A stretch of 64,000 nucleotides of DNA, from contig NC_092522.1 of NCBI RefSeq assembly GCF_037038585.1, forward strand, positions 51,614,161 to 51,678,160, read 5' to 3'. The notes under the pieces were generated by a model. It saw only the letters and a list, made by a program, of their open reading frames with translations, was not told the origin of the DNA and searched no databases. Numbering within the stretch: position 1 is the first letter of the stretch; each line of letters starts with the position of its first letter. This DNA is from Patagioenas fasciata. Lineage: Eukaryota; Chordata; Aves; Columbiformes; Columbidae. Shown in pieces: positions 11,991-21,183 of the stretch. A program made the position numbers and the translations under genes.

Positions 11991-14171
11991 CTTGCAACAC
12001 TCTGAACCAATGAGGCTGTCAGCTGGTCAGCCTGAACACCTGACCAGCTTCCCCTAATGTTCTTTCCTGATCCCCATCCAGTTTCCCAGGACTTTCCCAA
12101 CTACTGAGTTGTTCTGGTTGAACTAAGGACAGTGAAAAGCTCTGATTTAAAATACTTAAATTTAAAATGTTCTGCATTAAGCTGAAGTTTGCCTACAGCA
12201 CTCAGGAACAGACTGAAGCTGAACCTAAGCTGTGGACAGACAAGATGTGCCAAACCCACCCATGGTTGAAGGTAGTGTCCCAGCTGACCACTCATGTGTC
12301 CATTGACACAACAGTGAAATCACTGGGGACTAGCATGGATGGATGGGGTAAGTCTTGGTGTTACTAACGAAGTTTCTTGCTCACTGCCTCCACTGTCCAG
12401 TTTGCTGTGCAAACGCCTGAGCTGCTTGTGCAACAGTCCCTCCACTGCTGCATTCACAATGGGATGTCTTGATCGAACCAAAATGAGTGAGGGTTTGCTT
12501 TCCACTGCCCAACCGGCAATCGCAGAAGCTCAGACCTAATTCATGAGTACCAGGTACAATAGGTATGGGGAAGACATGTAGGGCATTATTGTTTCAGGTG
12601 TTGTTCACCAGGACAGTCCACCTGTAAAGCAGAGGCTGAGGACCCTTGTCCTGACTCTGCTACAGGAATGGTGGTGGCTGGCAGGGAGGTGGCGAGAAGC
12701 AGAGGGTAAAAAACTCTCCCAATGGATTGTGAGATGAACACGAACCAAAGGCCTCAATGAATCTTAACCTGAAAAAAAGAGTCTGCAGGTAAGTCCACAG
12801 CTGCTGGATTAAACGAGAAAGACCCGGTGTGGAGAGGGAGCCTTGCTGCAGACTGCCTGTCCCCTGACGTGAAGGGGCTGGGACACTTTCCCTTGCTCAC
12901 TTGGGCAGGGCTGTGTGCTCACACAAGCACATGTGTGTTTGGTGGCCTCAGCATCATGTAGTACAGGACTAGACATAAAGAACTAGCTCCAACAGAGTGT
13001 TGTTGCAATGCCTGTTTCCCTGCATATAAACCAGAATTTAGGGACTTGATTGCCTAAAGAGGGCACGGAGAAGGGTCAGAGACTCAGAGCAGGACACAAA
13101 CATCATGCTGAATGAGGTGGTGTACAATGTCAGTGTGCTGCTGCCAAGTGTCCCCATAGTGAAACACTGGCTGCACCTGCATTTGCACGTTCTTTCAAAA
13201 ACATCCCTGTGCTTGGTCCTTGAGTCCGAAGTTGGTGGAGAGTGAGCATCTCCTATGTGTATACCAATTTAGTGGTTAAGGACACTATGAAGAGACAGAA
13301 GTCTTCACACAGCCAGGGGCTTGCAAGCACAAAAGCAATGTACTGCATTCTGCTTAAAGGAAAAATGCTCGGTGCTTTTGCATTGGCTTGCTATTAAGTA
13401 AAAAAAAAGTTGTAATTTGGCACATGAGTATTCATTTGATATTATATTTGTGTTGCTGATTTCTGGGATGAAAACTAGGGGAGTTTTTCTGGCCTGCTTT
13501 ATGAATTCTAAATACCATCTCTATTCCAAAATATCTAAACAAGGACTGTTCATTAGATGCACTAAGAAAGAGTTAGTATTTTACAGAAACAGTTGCATGC
13601 ATTTCACTGAAGTGACAGGCAGAGCAAAATCCTAATTTTTGGTTCCTATATGTCAGCTGCTTTGAGCAGCAGGGGTGGACTGGGAGGTTCCCAGAAGTTC
13701 CTTCAAGCCTCGACTGTTCTGTGTTTCTGTGACTTGGTGATTTTATGAGTAAAACATTGGTTGAGAGAAATGGTGCTTTCCAGCTATGTTTTATTTTAGC
13801 CTTAATCCATTTGAACAACTGGATTTGCTTCAGAATTGACAGCAAAATGGAGATCCTGGTATAAAAAGAAAGACAGACCAGATAGTTTCACAGATTCTGA
13901 AGAGGGTGGAAATGAGAGAAGTCGCAGTTGCATCACTTTCACTAAAAGGAGAAGTAAAAACCACAGGGGAAACCATCAAAACCAACTGCGGCACATCTTC
14001 CTGTATGTAATTGTTAGATCTCTTACAGTGAGTAGCTAGCGCAACATTTTTTTTTCAACTGATTACCTGTTGGAAGACAGCTGTCAAATATAAACATCCA
14101 CAAACTATCTTTTGTTTATGGCAGACATATCTTCCCTCCTGTTCAAAGCCTAAATTCTACGAGTTTGATTT

Positions 14172-14187
14172 AAAAAAAAAAAAAAAA
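14172..14187. repeat. A16 homopolymer
   Basis: Run of 16 A residues with no recognisable retroposon body upstream. Confidence 0.85.
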
Positions 14188-14545
14188 GTAATTATATTTT
14201 TCAGTTAAGAGAAAAATGAAGACAAAGGAAGGGTAATTTAAAGCACCTTTGTATCACACCTGAACTTGGGCATATGTCTTTTTCTCTCTGGAGAATTTTG
14301 CATCTCCCCTCTAATGTTAAATAATAGGAATGGTGAATCATGTTTTGATCAAGTCTAATTTGTCAGGACCGAGAATCTGAAATTGAAATTTGTGTTGTGC
14401 TGTCTCCTGAGATCCGTTTCAAAGATGAGGTTTTGTTTCCCCTATTACTCTTTGCCTGCTGCTCACAGAGGGATGATGGCCAAATTCAACAGTGATGCAC
14501 TGGTGCCCACTGGGTTCTATTGGCAGTGCCTGCGAGCCGCAGCGG

Positions 14546-15015
14546 TCACAGAATCACAGAATGGTTGTGGTTGGAAGGGACCTCTGGATATCATTTAGTC
14601 CAACACACCTGCTAAAGCAGGTTCACCTAGAGCAGATCGCACAGGAATGTGTCCAGGCGGGTCTTGAACGTCTCCAGAGAAGGAGACTCTGCAACCTCTC
14701 TGGGCAGCCTGTTCCAGTGCTCTGGCACCCTCACACTAAAGAAGTTTTTCCTCGTATTCTCCTGCGCTTCAGTCTGTGCCCATTGCCCCTCATCTACCAA
14801 GTCTGCTCTGCTGAAAGGAATCTGGTCTCATCCTCTTGACACCCACCCTTCAGATATTTATAAACATTGAGGAGATCCCCTCTCAGCCTTCTCTTCTCCA
14901 GCCTGAACATACCCAGCTCTCTCAGTCTGTCCTCACAACAAAGGTGCTCAAGGCCCTTGATCAACTTTGCAGCCCACCGCTGGACTCCCTCCAGTAATTC
15001 CTTGTCCTTCTAAAA
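14546..15015 (-). mobile_element. CR1 LINE, 5'-truncated 3' end
   Basis: On the + strand it begins with two TCACAGAA units (14546-14561), the reverse complement of the ATTCTGTG-type terminal repeats of avian CR1. The familiar CR1 3' region follows: GGTTGGAAGGGACCTCTGGA, then GGCAGCCTGTTCCAGTGCTC, GAGATCCCCTCTCAGCCTTC and TGGACTCCCTCCAGTA. The element is therefore on the - strand, with its 3' end at 14546 and its truncated 5' end near 15015. Only about the last 470 bp remain, mostly 3' UTR, so no working reverse transcriptase is encoded. Frames at 14492-14839 and 14649-14870 are read-throughs of this repeat, not genes. Typical of dead-on-arrival CR1 copies in birds. Confidence 0.95.
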
Positions 15016-16232
15016 CTCCTGGCCAGTAGCCACCCGCATCGGCCCCTCCACTGGAACCAGTGTGACCTGCCCAGCCCGAGCAGCCCTTTGTGTACCTCGC
15101 TGTCCCCTCCTGTGCCAGGAACCCCCACTGCCCTGGAGAGACATGGGAGTTAGTGCAGGGAGGCCTTTGCTCTTCCCTTGCAGCTCACAGATCACGTCAG
15201 CACCTGCCCTGGGGTCTCTTGCCGTTTCTGCTTTTGCACACTCTTCATTTCAGCAGCCCCCCTGTGCCATTTATTCATTAGTCATAATTTGTCCAGCAAA
15301 TGAACTGAGAGTAGTGCTGTTCATTTGTGCTTTTTCTGCCGTGTGCTGGGTGGGGAGGAACATCTTCAATTTTTTAATCTAAAAACGCAGCCGAGGCATT
15401 GTCCTGCAGCTACCTGTCCACACATGCAGCACCCACAGCCAGAGGAAAGCTCTCTGCTGTTTCATTGGTCATCTGCAGATATTTGCTTGGGGCCTGTGAA
15501 TTTTTTCCCTCTCATGGAATTGATATCTTTAAGCTTCTGCAAGAGAAGGGAATCTCGACCTGCTCTACTTACACCATGGGTCAAAAGGAGGATAAAATGT
15601 GTGTGGGCTTCTGCTGTGGACCCACCACATACCATCTGCAACCATCGCTGCACTCTACAGGTCAGGGACCAGAGACCTGACCTTGCTGGCTTCAGATAAG
15701 GGCGTATGAAGAGGGAAGGTGGTGAGATATGTGTACCTCTGGTCAAAAGACAGCCTTTCTGGAAAGGTGCCATCACAGTCATAGGGATGGTATAGATGCA
15801 GAAGTACTGTGCTGAGAGATGAATGCACCCAGAAGGAGGAACAGCTTAGATAGAAATCTGCCAGTCCTTTTAATGGGGCATCCGTATAGCACTTCTTATC
15901 AACATGTCTCAAAATGCTTCCCTGCCTTCGATTCCAGATCCTTGTCTGCTCTTTTTCTTCACACCTTCCTATCAACCCTCCAGTAAAGGCTGATCTGCAC
16001 TGTGATAATTTCAAAACTCACATTATTTTTAAAGGTTCAGACTGGAGAGCAGTAGAGCTCCTTCTAAGATACACAAGAGTACAAGACCTGAAGTTATCAA
16101 AATGAGCCTTTTTTAATGATTCTGGTCAAGTATTCTGAGTGTCCCTGGTAGCCTTCCTTTGAGGTTTGTAATGTGACTGGGCCCGGGCAGGAGCCAGAGG
16201 GAAGATCTGAGGGTATCTCAGCCAGTTGCCTG
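15016..16232. other. Spacer between CR1 and retroelement
   Basis: GC-richer unique DNA from 15016 to about 15240, then mixed sequence. Six overlapping 60-125-codon frames on both strands (15062-15382, 15325-15699, 15462-15782, 15655-16014 and others) compete over the same bases and show no domain. I see no gene here. Confidence 0.5.
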
Positions 16233-16237
16233 CGCCC
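16233..16237. repeat. Target-site duplication, left copy (CGCCC)
   Basis: CGCCC lies directly before the 5' LTR and recurs exactly at 20203-20207 after the 3' LTR. A 5-bp duplication is usual for class III (ERVL) and some class I avian elements. Confidence 0.9.
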
Positions 16238-16699
16238 TGTATGGGGATATAGCAGAAGATTTGGCGAGGAGGTTAGTTAAATGTAAATACGCTCAAGTGA
16301 CTTGCACCTGTCTGTAGAAAAAGCACACACATCACACTAATTGTCTTACTGACCTTGTGTGCTTGATGAGTAGAAGCTCTGTGTTAGATAACACAGGCCT
16401 GGGAGAAACTCTGGGCACCTTATCACTGTGTCTGAGATTCCTGCTTTGTTGTGAGAAAGAGCGGGAGGCTGCGCCTGCCTGAAGCCTTGAAATACAGGTG
16501 AGCTCAGCAGGCCCAGCGATCTTCCAGCAGGGCTGGACTGACCAGCGCCTGCGTCCCCGTTTGTGTCACCTCTGCCTGGGAGCTCAGGTGTGGCTTCGGA
16601 GATCCCCCAGTAGAGAGGTGACTAAAATAAAACTTGCTCTTTGCAAATGCATCCATGGCCTCTGGCTCTTCTTGCGATGTGCCTGCGTATGTGCACACA
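16238..16699 (+). repeat. 5' LTR (462 bp)
   Basis: Begins TGTATGGGGATATAGC and ends GTATGTGCACACA. It is identical in length to the 3' LTR at 19741-20202. Differences are mostly transitions; one cluster of three falls at GGCCCAGCG versus GGCCAGGTG. AATAAA occurs at 16626-16631, about 70 bp before the LTR end, which fits a polyadenylation signal in R with U5 following. No clear TATA box seen. Confidence 0.95.
16626..16631 (+). promoter_or_regulatory. LTR polyadenylation signal (5' copy)
   Basis: AATAAA within CTAAAATAAAACTTG, conserved with the 3' LTR copy at 20129-20134. Confidence 0.7.
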
Positions 16700-16701
16700 T
16701 T

Positions 16702-16719
16702 TGGCGTAGTCGGCAGTCG
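16702..16719 (+). other. Primer binding site of the retroelement
   Basis: TGGCGTAGTCGGCAGTCG starts 2 bp after the 5' LTR. The leading TGG pairs with the CCA end of a tRNA, as in all tRNA-primed retroelements. I could not assign the tRNA with confidence. Confidence 0.75.
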
Positions 16720-16917
16720 CTAGAACCAGCCGTGCTGTGGTTTCCAAAAAAAACGGGGACAGGGGAGGCCTTGAGGGTGACTCCCCAAATTCCGGGATGG
16801 CCCAGTACGGAGCGCTGGGCTCCTGTGGCTGCTCTCCTGTCTGAATTCGCTCCACCAGAGGCATGGCCTCAGCTTGATGATGGGGCAGTGATTACCCCCC
16901 AGGTAATTCAAGCAGCT

Positions 16918-17511
16918 ATGCTAAAGCTTCCATGGAGAGCGGCATCAACTTCTTCTCGCAAATTAGCGGGGAGATTGGGATGGTTATTTGTTACCGGTCT
17001 TAATGCTCTTAATCGTGATGTTGTTGCATTGAAGAGTAAAATGAGAGAATTGGAAAAGGAGGTTGAGATTTTACAGGATGCAAAGGCGATCGCACAAGAA
17101 GTAATCACTGTTCAAGCAGAGCGGTGCTATGAGCTGCAAGATAATGTAGACCGGTTGCTGGCATGTATTGCTAAGGAACAAAAGGAAAAATATGCCAAAA
17201 GTGAGGTTTTGTGTTCTCAGGTTTGTACTCTTACCACAAAACACTCTTGGAATCCCAAGGAATGGGATGGAAATATTTGGAGTGAATCCTCAGACTCCAA
17301 TATTGAGTCTGAATTTGACCCTGACTTAAATGGCAGGGAAGTGGTGGGAGCACAACCTCCCATACAAATGATGCTGCAGCAGGAACAAGCAGATGAGGGG
17401 GGGGCAGATAGCACATACTCACTCTCCGAAGGAGTTAACAGCATTTTCAGAGATCTCTCAGCAAACAAGTGGGGAAGGAATTCTGGCACAGATTTTGCCA
17501 GCTTGGGATAG
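16918..17511 (+). pseudogene. gag: gag remnant, N-terminal part with coiled coil
   Basis: Gag is the structural polyprotein that assembles the particle. The open frame actually starts at 16498 inside the LTR and runs 337 codons to TAG at 17509. The first methionine that makes biological sense after the primer site is at 16918. From there a Gly/Leu-rich stretch leads into a strong heptad-patterned coiled coil (about 17030-17200, with motifs such as KMRELEKEVEILQDAKAI), then an acidic linker. Homology to Gag is inferred from position after the primer site and from architecture. The frame becomes implausible near the G8 run at 17397-17404, where the downstream gag portion lies in the +1 frame. 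That run is the likely site of a frameshift. Broken, not functional as it stands. Confidence 0.7.
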
Positions 17512-17968
17512 TGGAGCTGTGTCTATCCATTTATTAGCAGATGAAAAAGTTTTCTTAAGCCCTATAGCCTATGATGATCAGATACAACAACAATATGCTC
17601 AGCTGCAAACTGTCAGAGGTCCGGACAGGCAAGATATTATTGCACCTGTGCTGTATCAATGTTTGTGTGCAGCAGTTTTAACAGCATATGCTGAACCTGT
17701 TGAATCTGTGTTGTCCCGTGGAAATTGGTGCACATTGGAGGAAAGTATTGATTTAGTGCAGCAGGTGGGGGTGGTGTATGCATTGATTATGGGATCTGAT
17801 TCGGACAGGGTAGCAGTGACAAGTGCTACAGGTAATGCAGGCACTCCAACAAATGCCTTGAGCGAAACTGGGGCTGTAATTTCAGGACCCTGTGTTTGGG
17901 TGGTGGATAATGGAAATCTGGCAAAACTGAGAAGAGTTACAGCACAGGTGATGAGAACACTAATGTAG
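17393..17968 (+). pseudogene. gag: gag remnant, capsid-like part
   Basis: This frame is +1 relative to the upstream gag frame, overlaps it by about 119 bp, and ends at TAG 17966-17968. It carries a helical, Leu/Ala/Gln-rich segment (LLADEKVFLSPIAYDDQIQQ onward) and a long run with valines and alternating hydrophobics, as expected for a retroviral capsid. No zinc-knuckle (CCHC) nucleocapsid motif is visible. After the TAG the same frame continues openly through a proline-rich linker (about 18078-18120) into the RT fragment, so gag and pol pieces are joined in frame apart from stops. Capsid assignment is by position and character only. Confidence 0.6.
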
Positions 17969-18133
17969 AATGATTTAGTACAAGCTGGTATCCCACAATC
18001 AGAAATAAGCAGGATCATGCCATCACAAATTTTTTGCTGCTTGCGAAAGTTAATGCTTATGCAGAAAAGCCAACCAGCCCTAGCCCCCCCGCCAACACTG
18101 CACCCACCCTCCACCCCAACTGCCACCTCAGTG

Positions 18134-19267
18134 CAAGACCAGTTTGCCTTTACCTGGCAACAAAAGCAATATACTTGACGAGTATTGTCTCAGAGATACA
18201 AACACAGTCCCTCCGTTTGCCACCAAATCATAGTAGCTGATATAGCACTATGGTCGGGTATTGTTACTGATTGCCATGATATTGATAATCTGTTGATTAT
18301 GGCAGTGTCACAACAAGAAACTGAAGCAGCTGCTGAATTTTTGAAGGTGCATTTGCAGGACCAAGGCTGGGCAATTACTCTGATGAAAATACAGGGCCCT
18401 TGTGCTACTGTACTATTTTTAGAAATAGTTTGGCATAGGCAGCTTAGAGAAACACCAGTTAAAGTACAGCACACAGTCCAGCAGTTTTCTGTACCAGCTG
18501 CAATAAAACAATTACATGCCTTTTTAGGATTTTTAGGGCCTTGGAGAATTTCCATCCCTACATCTTCTGTGGAGGAGGATTCCCCTTGTGAAGAGTTAAC
18601 AGCAGAGCACAGTAAAGTTGATTCATTTGAGTCTCAAAACAGTAAGAAAGCAGATAACATGACCTCTGCTGAGCTGCATGCTCAAGCTCTAAATGTGCAT
18701 ATAGCTTGTGGACATGGATCAGCTTATGCTGCACACACATGGGACATTGGTCACAATCAAACCCCTTTGCTGTTATATACTTGTAAAACATGCTCACATC
18801 ATTGGGCTGCTTGTACACAGCTACATTTAAGAGCACAGGGAAAGGTAAAACGGGGTCAGTGGGCCTCAAATACCTGTCAGGTTGATTATATTGGCCCCGT
18901 ATCCCCATCTAGGGGGTGGCAATATGTATACACTTCTGTGGATATAGTGTCACCACTAACTACAGGGGAAATGAAATTATTCACACCAATGGATTGTGAA
19001 GTGGGACTGCAGCCTATTGATCTAGATGTAAAAATTTATATGACTCCAGAGAATGCTGTATGGTTTTGTACCCTGACTTCTCCTCTTATGTTACATCCTT
19101 TACTAATATCAGATTCTCGAGTTCTTGTATTTCAGGTATCTTCAGTGAATACCTGTGTTTTATCTAGAGGAGACAGCACTGGAACAATGTTATTGGTGTC
19201 ACAGACTCAACATCCAACTGAACTCCAATCTGAAAAAGTGCAGGCCACGACTTTCCAGTCTGTGTAA
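18134..19267 (+). pseudogene. pol: pol remnant: partial reverse transcriptase and integrase
   Basis: Pol normally supplies protease, reverse transcriptase, RNase H and integrase. Here an RT segment begins abruptly (QFAFTW at 18140), hits a TGA at 18176-18178, then continues through YKHSPSVCH. The position of the YxDD box reads CHDID (18272-18286), so a catalytic aspartate pair is not intact. A thumb-like LHAFLGFLGPWR follows at about 18510-18545. RNase H is missing. A His/Cys-rich stretch (18698-18815, with CKTC) fits the integrase zinc-binding domain. VDYIGP (about 18881-18898) and a second Asp in TSVDIVSP (about 18932-18955) fit the start of the integrase core. The third catalytic acidic residue is not seen, and the frame ends at TAA 19265. 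It cannot encode a working polymerase or integrase. Confidence 0.8.
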
Positions 19268-19728
19268 GCAATTAGCCCACAACAGGTTGTTAAACCCAGT
19301 GATACCAGCTGAAGGAGCTGGAGCAGCAGCGTATGTATTACTGGAAGGTGACAACCCCCATAGCTGTGTTACAGAATTGTGCTATGCTAAGGGATTTTAA
19401 CACGAATCTTTCTTACTGTTGTTTCTCTGAGTAGGTAGTAGCTGCAAATGCTGCTTTGATTTTGAAGTCATGTGTTCCTTCAACACAGATGATGAACTAG
19501 CCAGCATGGAAGACAACATCTTGCATCTTTGGAACTAATGCCTGGCAGAATGACTCGTTTAATTCCCTGACAAGATGAATGGGACACCTGATTATTGTAG
19601 AAATATGCTTTTTCCTTTTTCTGTATGTGTTTATTGTGTGCCCCTGTAAATTGCTCTGTGCTACACCTCACAAGCCCAAATGAACAACTCTGGCTTTGTT
19701 GGCCCCAGCAGAAGCAAGTCACGTGAGC
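19268..19728 (+). other. Retroelement internal sequence after pol
   Basis: About 460 bp between the pol remnant and the purine tract. A shifted frame (19155-19400) has a valine- and proline-containing tail (PVIPAEGAGAAAYVLLEGDN) that might be integrase C-terminal residue. No env-like features are present. The rest has multiple stops in all frames. Confidence 0.6.
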
Positions 19729-19740
19729 GAGGGGGTGGAA
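19729..19740 (+). other. Polypurine tract
   Basis: GAGGGGGTGGAA directly abuts the TG of the 3' LTR, as required for plus-strand priming. One T interrupts the purines. Confidence 0.85.
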
Positions 19741-20202
19741 TGTATGGGGATATAGCGGAAGATTTGGCGAGGAGGTTAGTTAAATGTAAATATGCTCAAG
19801 TGACTTGCACCTGTCTGTAGAAAAAGCACACACATCACACTAATTGTCTTACTGACCTTGTGTGCTTGATGAGTAGAAGCTCTGTGTTAGATAACACAGG
19901 CCTGGGAGAAACTCTGGGCACCTTATCACTGTGTCTGAGATTCCTGCTTTGTTGTGAGAAAGAGCGGGAGGCTGCGCCTGCCTGAAGCCTTGAAATACAG
20001 GCGAGCTCAGCAGGCCAGGTGATCTTGCAGCAGGGCTGAACTGACCAGCGCCTGCGTCCCCGTTTGTGTCACCTCTGCCTGGGAGCTCAGGTGTGGCTTC
20101 GGAGATCCCCCATTAGAGAGGTAACTAAAATAAAACTTGCTCTTTGCAAATGCATTCGTGGCCTCTGGCTCTTCTTGCAATGTGCCTGCGTATGTGCACA
20201 CA
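19741..20202 (+). repeat. 3' LTR (462 bp)
   Basis: Same length and ends as the 5' LTR. Hand alignment gives about 13 substitutions and no indels (roughly 2.8%). AATAAA is at 20129-20134. The frames at 20007-20567 (-) and 20064-20303 (+) are LTR read-throughs. Confidence 0.95.
20129..20134 (+). terminator. LTR polyadenylation signal (3' copy)
   Basis: AATAAA in the 3' LTR. It would end retroelement transcripts and could also truncate any + strand read-through transcript. Confidence 0.7.
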
Positions 20203-20207
20203 CGCCC
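20203..20207. repeat. Target-site duplication, right copy (CGCCC)
   Basis: Exact match to 16233-16237. Removing the element plus one copy would leave the reading GCGCCCCTTCC across the empty site. Confidence 0.9.
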
Positions 20208-21056
20208 CTTCCTCCTGCCTGTGAAATAATGTCCACACAACATGTGGCTGTGGTGCCAGCCACCACCTGGGAAGAGGACACACTGCCTGCCAAGCATGCC
20301 TAGCAGAGGGAAGGCAGGCAAGGAGGTGCACAAACCTCCCTGGTGCTGGTCCATGAAATGCATAAGGTTCTGGGTCATGTTTGAACACACTGTCCTTAGC
20401 ATCCCTTTCTTGGGCTTTGTCTCTTGATAGCTGTACCCTGCTCTGTGGAGGTGCCTCCTTCCATGTGCTGATGAGCAGTGCTGAAGACAAATTTGCCTGT
20501 TCTTGGGCTGGAGTCGTGTCAAGTGCGGCAGGACGTACTGGAGGCTTACAGCTCTCAGTAGGTGCAATGGGTGTCCACCAACATGCTGCTGCTCACAGTC
20601 CCACCGTCTATCACCTGCTGAGGTTACACATGTGCACCATCACCACACAGAAGGCTCTGTGCACACACACCAGCAAGAGGGCCATTACCCAGCAGACAAG
20701 ATACCTGCTCATTTGCAGTTTTCCCTACAAGAAACGTGCGCTGGAGCTTGTGCCCTTGCACTGTTCTCCACGGTGCAGACCAGCAAAGGGCTTGTTGAAA
20801 ACACTTCCACCCCAAAGCACAGATGCTTGCACTCTTATTCCTTGTACTGTAGGAAAGCCTGGTTTTAACTCTTGCCTTTTCTCACTTTCATCTCCTTCAT
20901 CTGCAGCACCGTGACTTGCACATCTCCTGAGAAACGCCTGAGGAGGGACCTGCTCAACCAGAGGATGGAGAGGGCAAAGACAGGTGTCAGTGAGAAGGGA
21001 GACTGTGGCAGGCACAATTTTCACTGAGACCATGGCAAAAAACATATTCATGATGT

Positions 21057-21183
21057 AAGAGAGCAGGGAGGTAACAGGAGGAAAAGGAGAGACACTGGCA
21101 GCCAGAGAGATGGAGGAACAGAGGGCAAAGAGGGGGGAAAAGAACTGGAGAGGCGAGGAGAAAAGCTGACGAGAAGGAAGATA
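21057..21183. repeat. Polypurine-rich stretch
   Basis: About 125 bp dominated by A and G on the + strand (AGGAGGAAAAGGAGAGAC, AAGAGGGGGGAAAAGAAC and similar) with few pyrimidines. Not a simple tandem repeat. Confidence 0.7.

Larger units (their letters stand above)
6121..14545. other. Intergenic DNA, no gene recognised
   Basis: Unique AT-rich DNA, with a pyrimidine microsatellite (6698-6736), a T15 run (11243-11257), an A16 run (14172-14187) and a TAAT-motif-rich patch (about 11840-11990). Several good donor-like sites occur (7364, 7696, 9273, 12350, 12790), but only the short interval 7654-7695 has both a good acceptor and a good donor. Open frames of up to about 100 codons overlap each other on both strands and carry no recognisable motif. 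Confidence 0.5.
16238..20202 (+). mobile_element. ERVL-like endogenous retrovirus, internally deleted, non-autonomous
   Basis: A complete LTR-to-LTR element of 3,965 bp with TG...CA ends, 5-bp target duplications, a primer binding site, a purine tract and degraded gag and pol. The internal part is about 3.0 kb, far shorter than an autonomous retrovirus. Protease, the start of RT, RNase H, most of the integrase core and env are absent. Class III assignment rests on the 5-bp duplication, a gag with an N-terminal coiled coil, and the character of the RT and integrase fragments; it is an inference. LTR divergence is low (about 13 mismatches in 462 bp by hand), so insertion was fairly recent. The deletions may predate this insertion, meaning the copy could belong to a mobilised short subfamily helped by full-length relatives. 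Confidence 0.93.

Noticed and set aside
12178..12272. Possible exon with TQEQTEAEPKLWTDKMCQTH reading and a GTAGTG donor
   Set aside because: The acceptor (TTTGCCTACAG) is fair but the donor is weak, and no phase partner or homologue is recognised.
14492..14870. Two + frames of 115 and 73 codons
   Set aside because: They are translations of the CR1 3' UTR in antisense.
20007..20567. 186-codon minus frame
   Set aside because: Its C-terminal half is the 3' LTR read backwards and matches the backward reading of the 5' LTR at 16504-16698.
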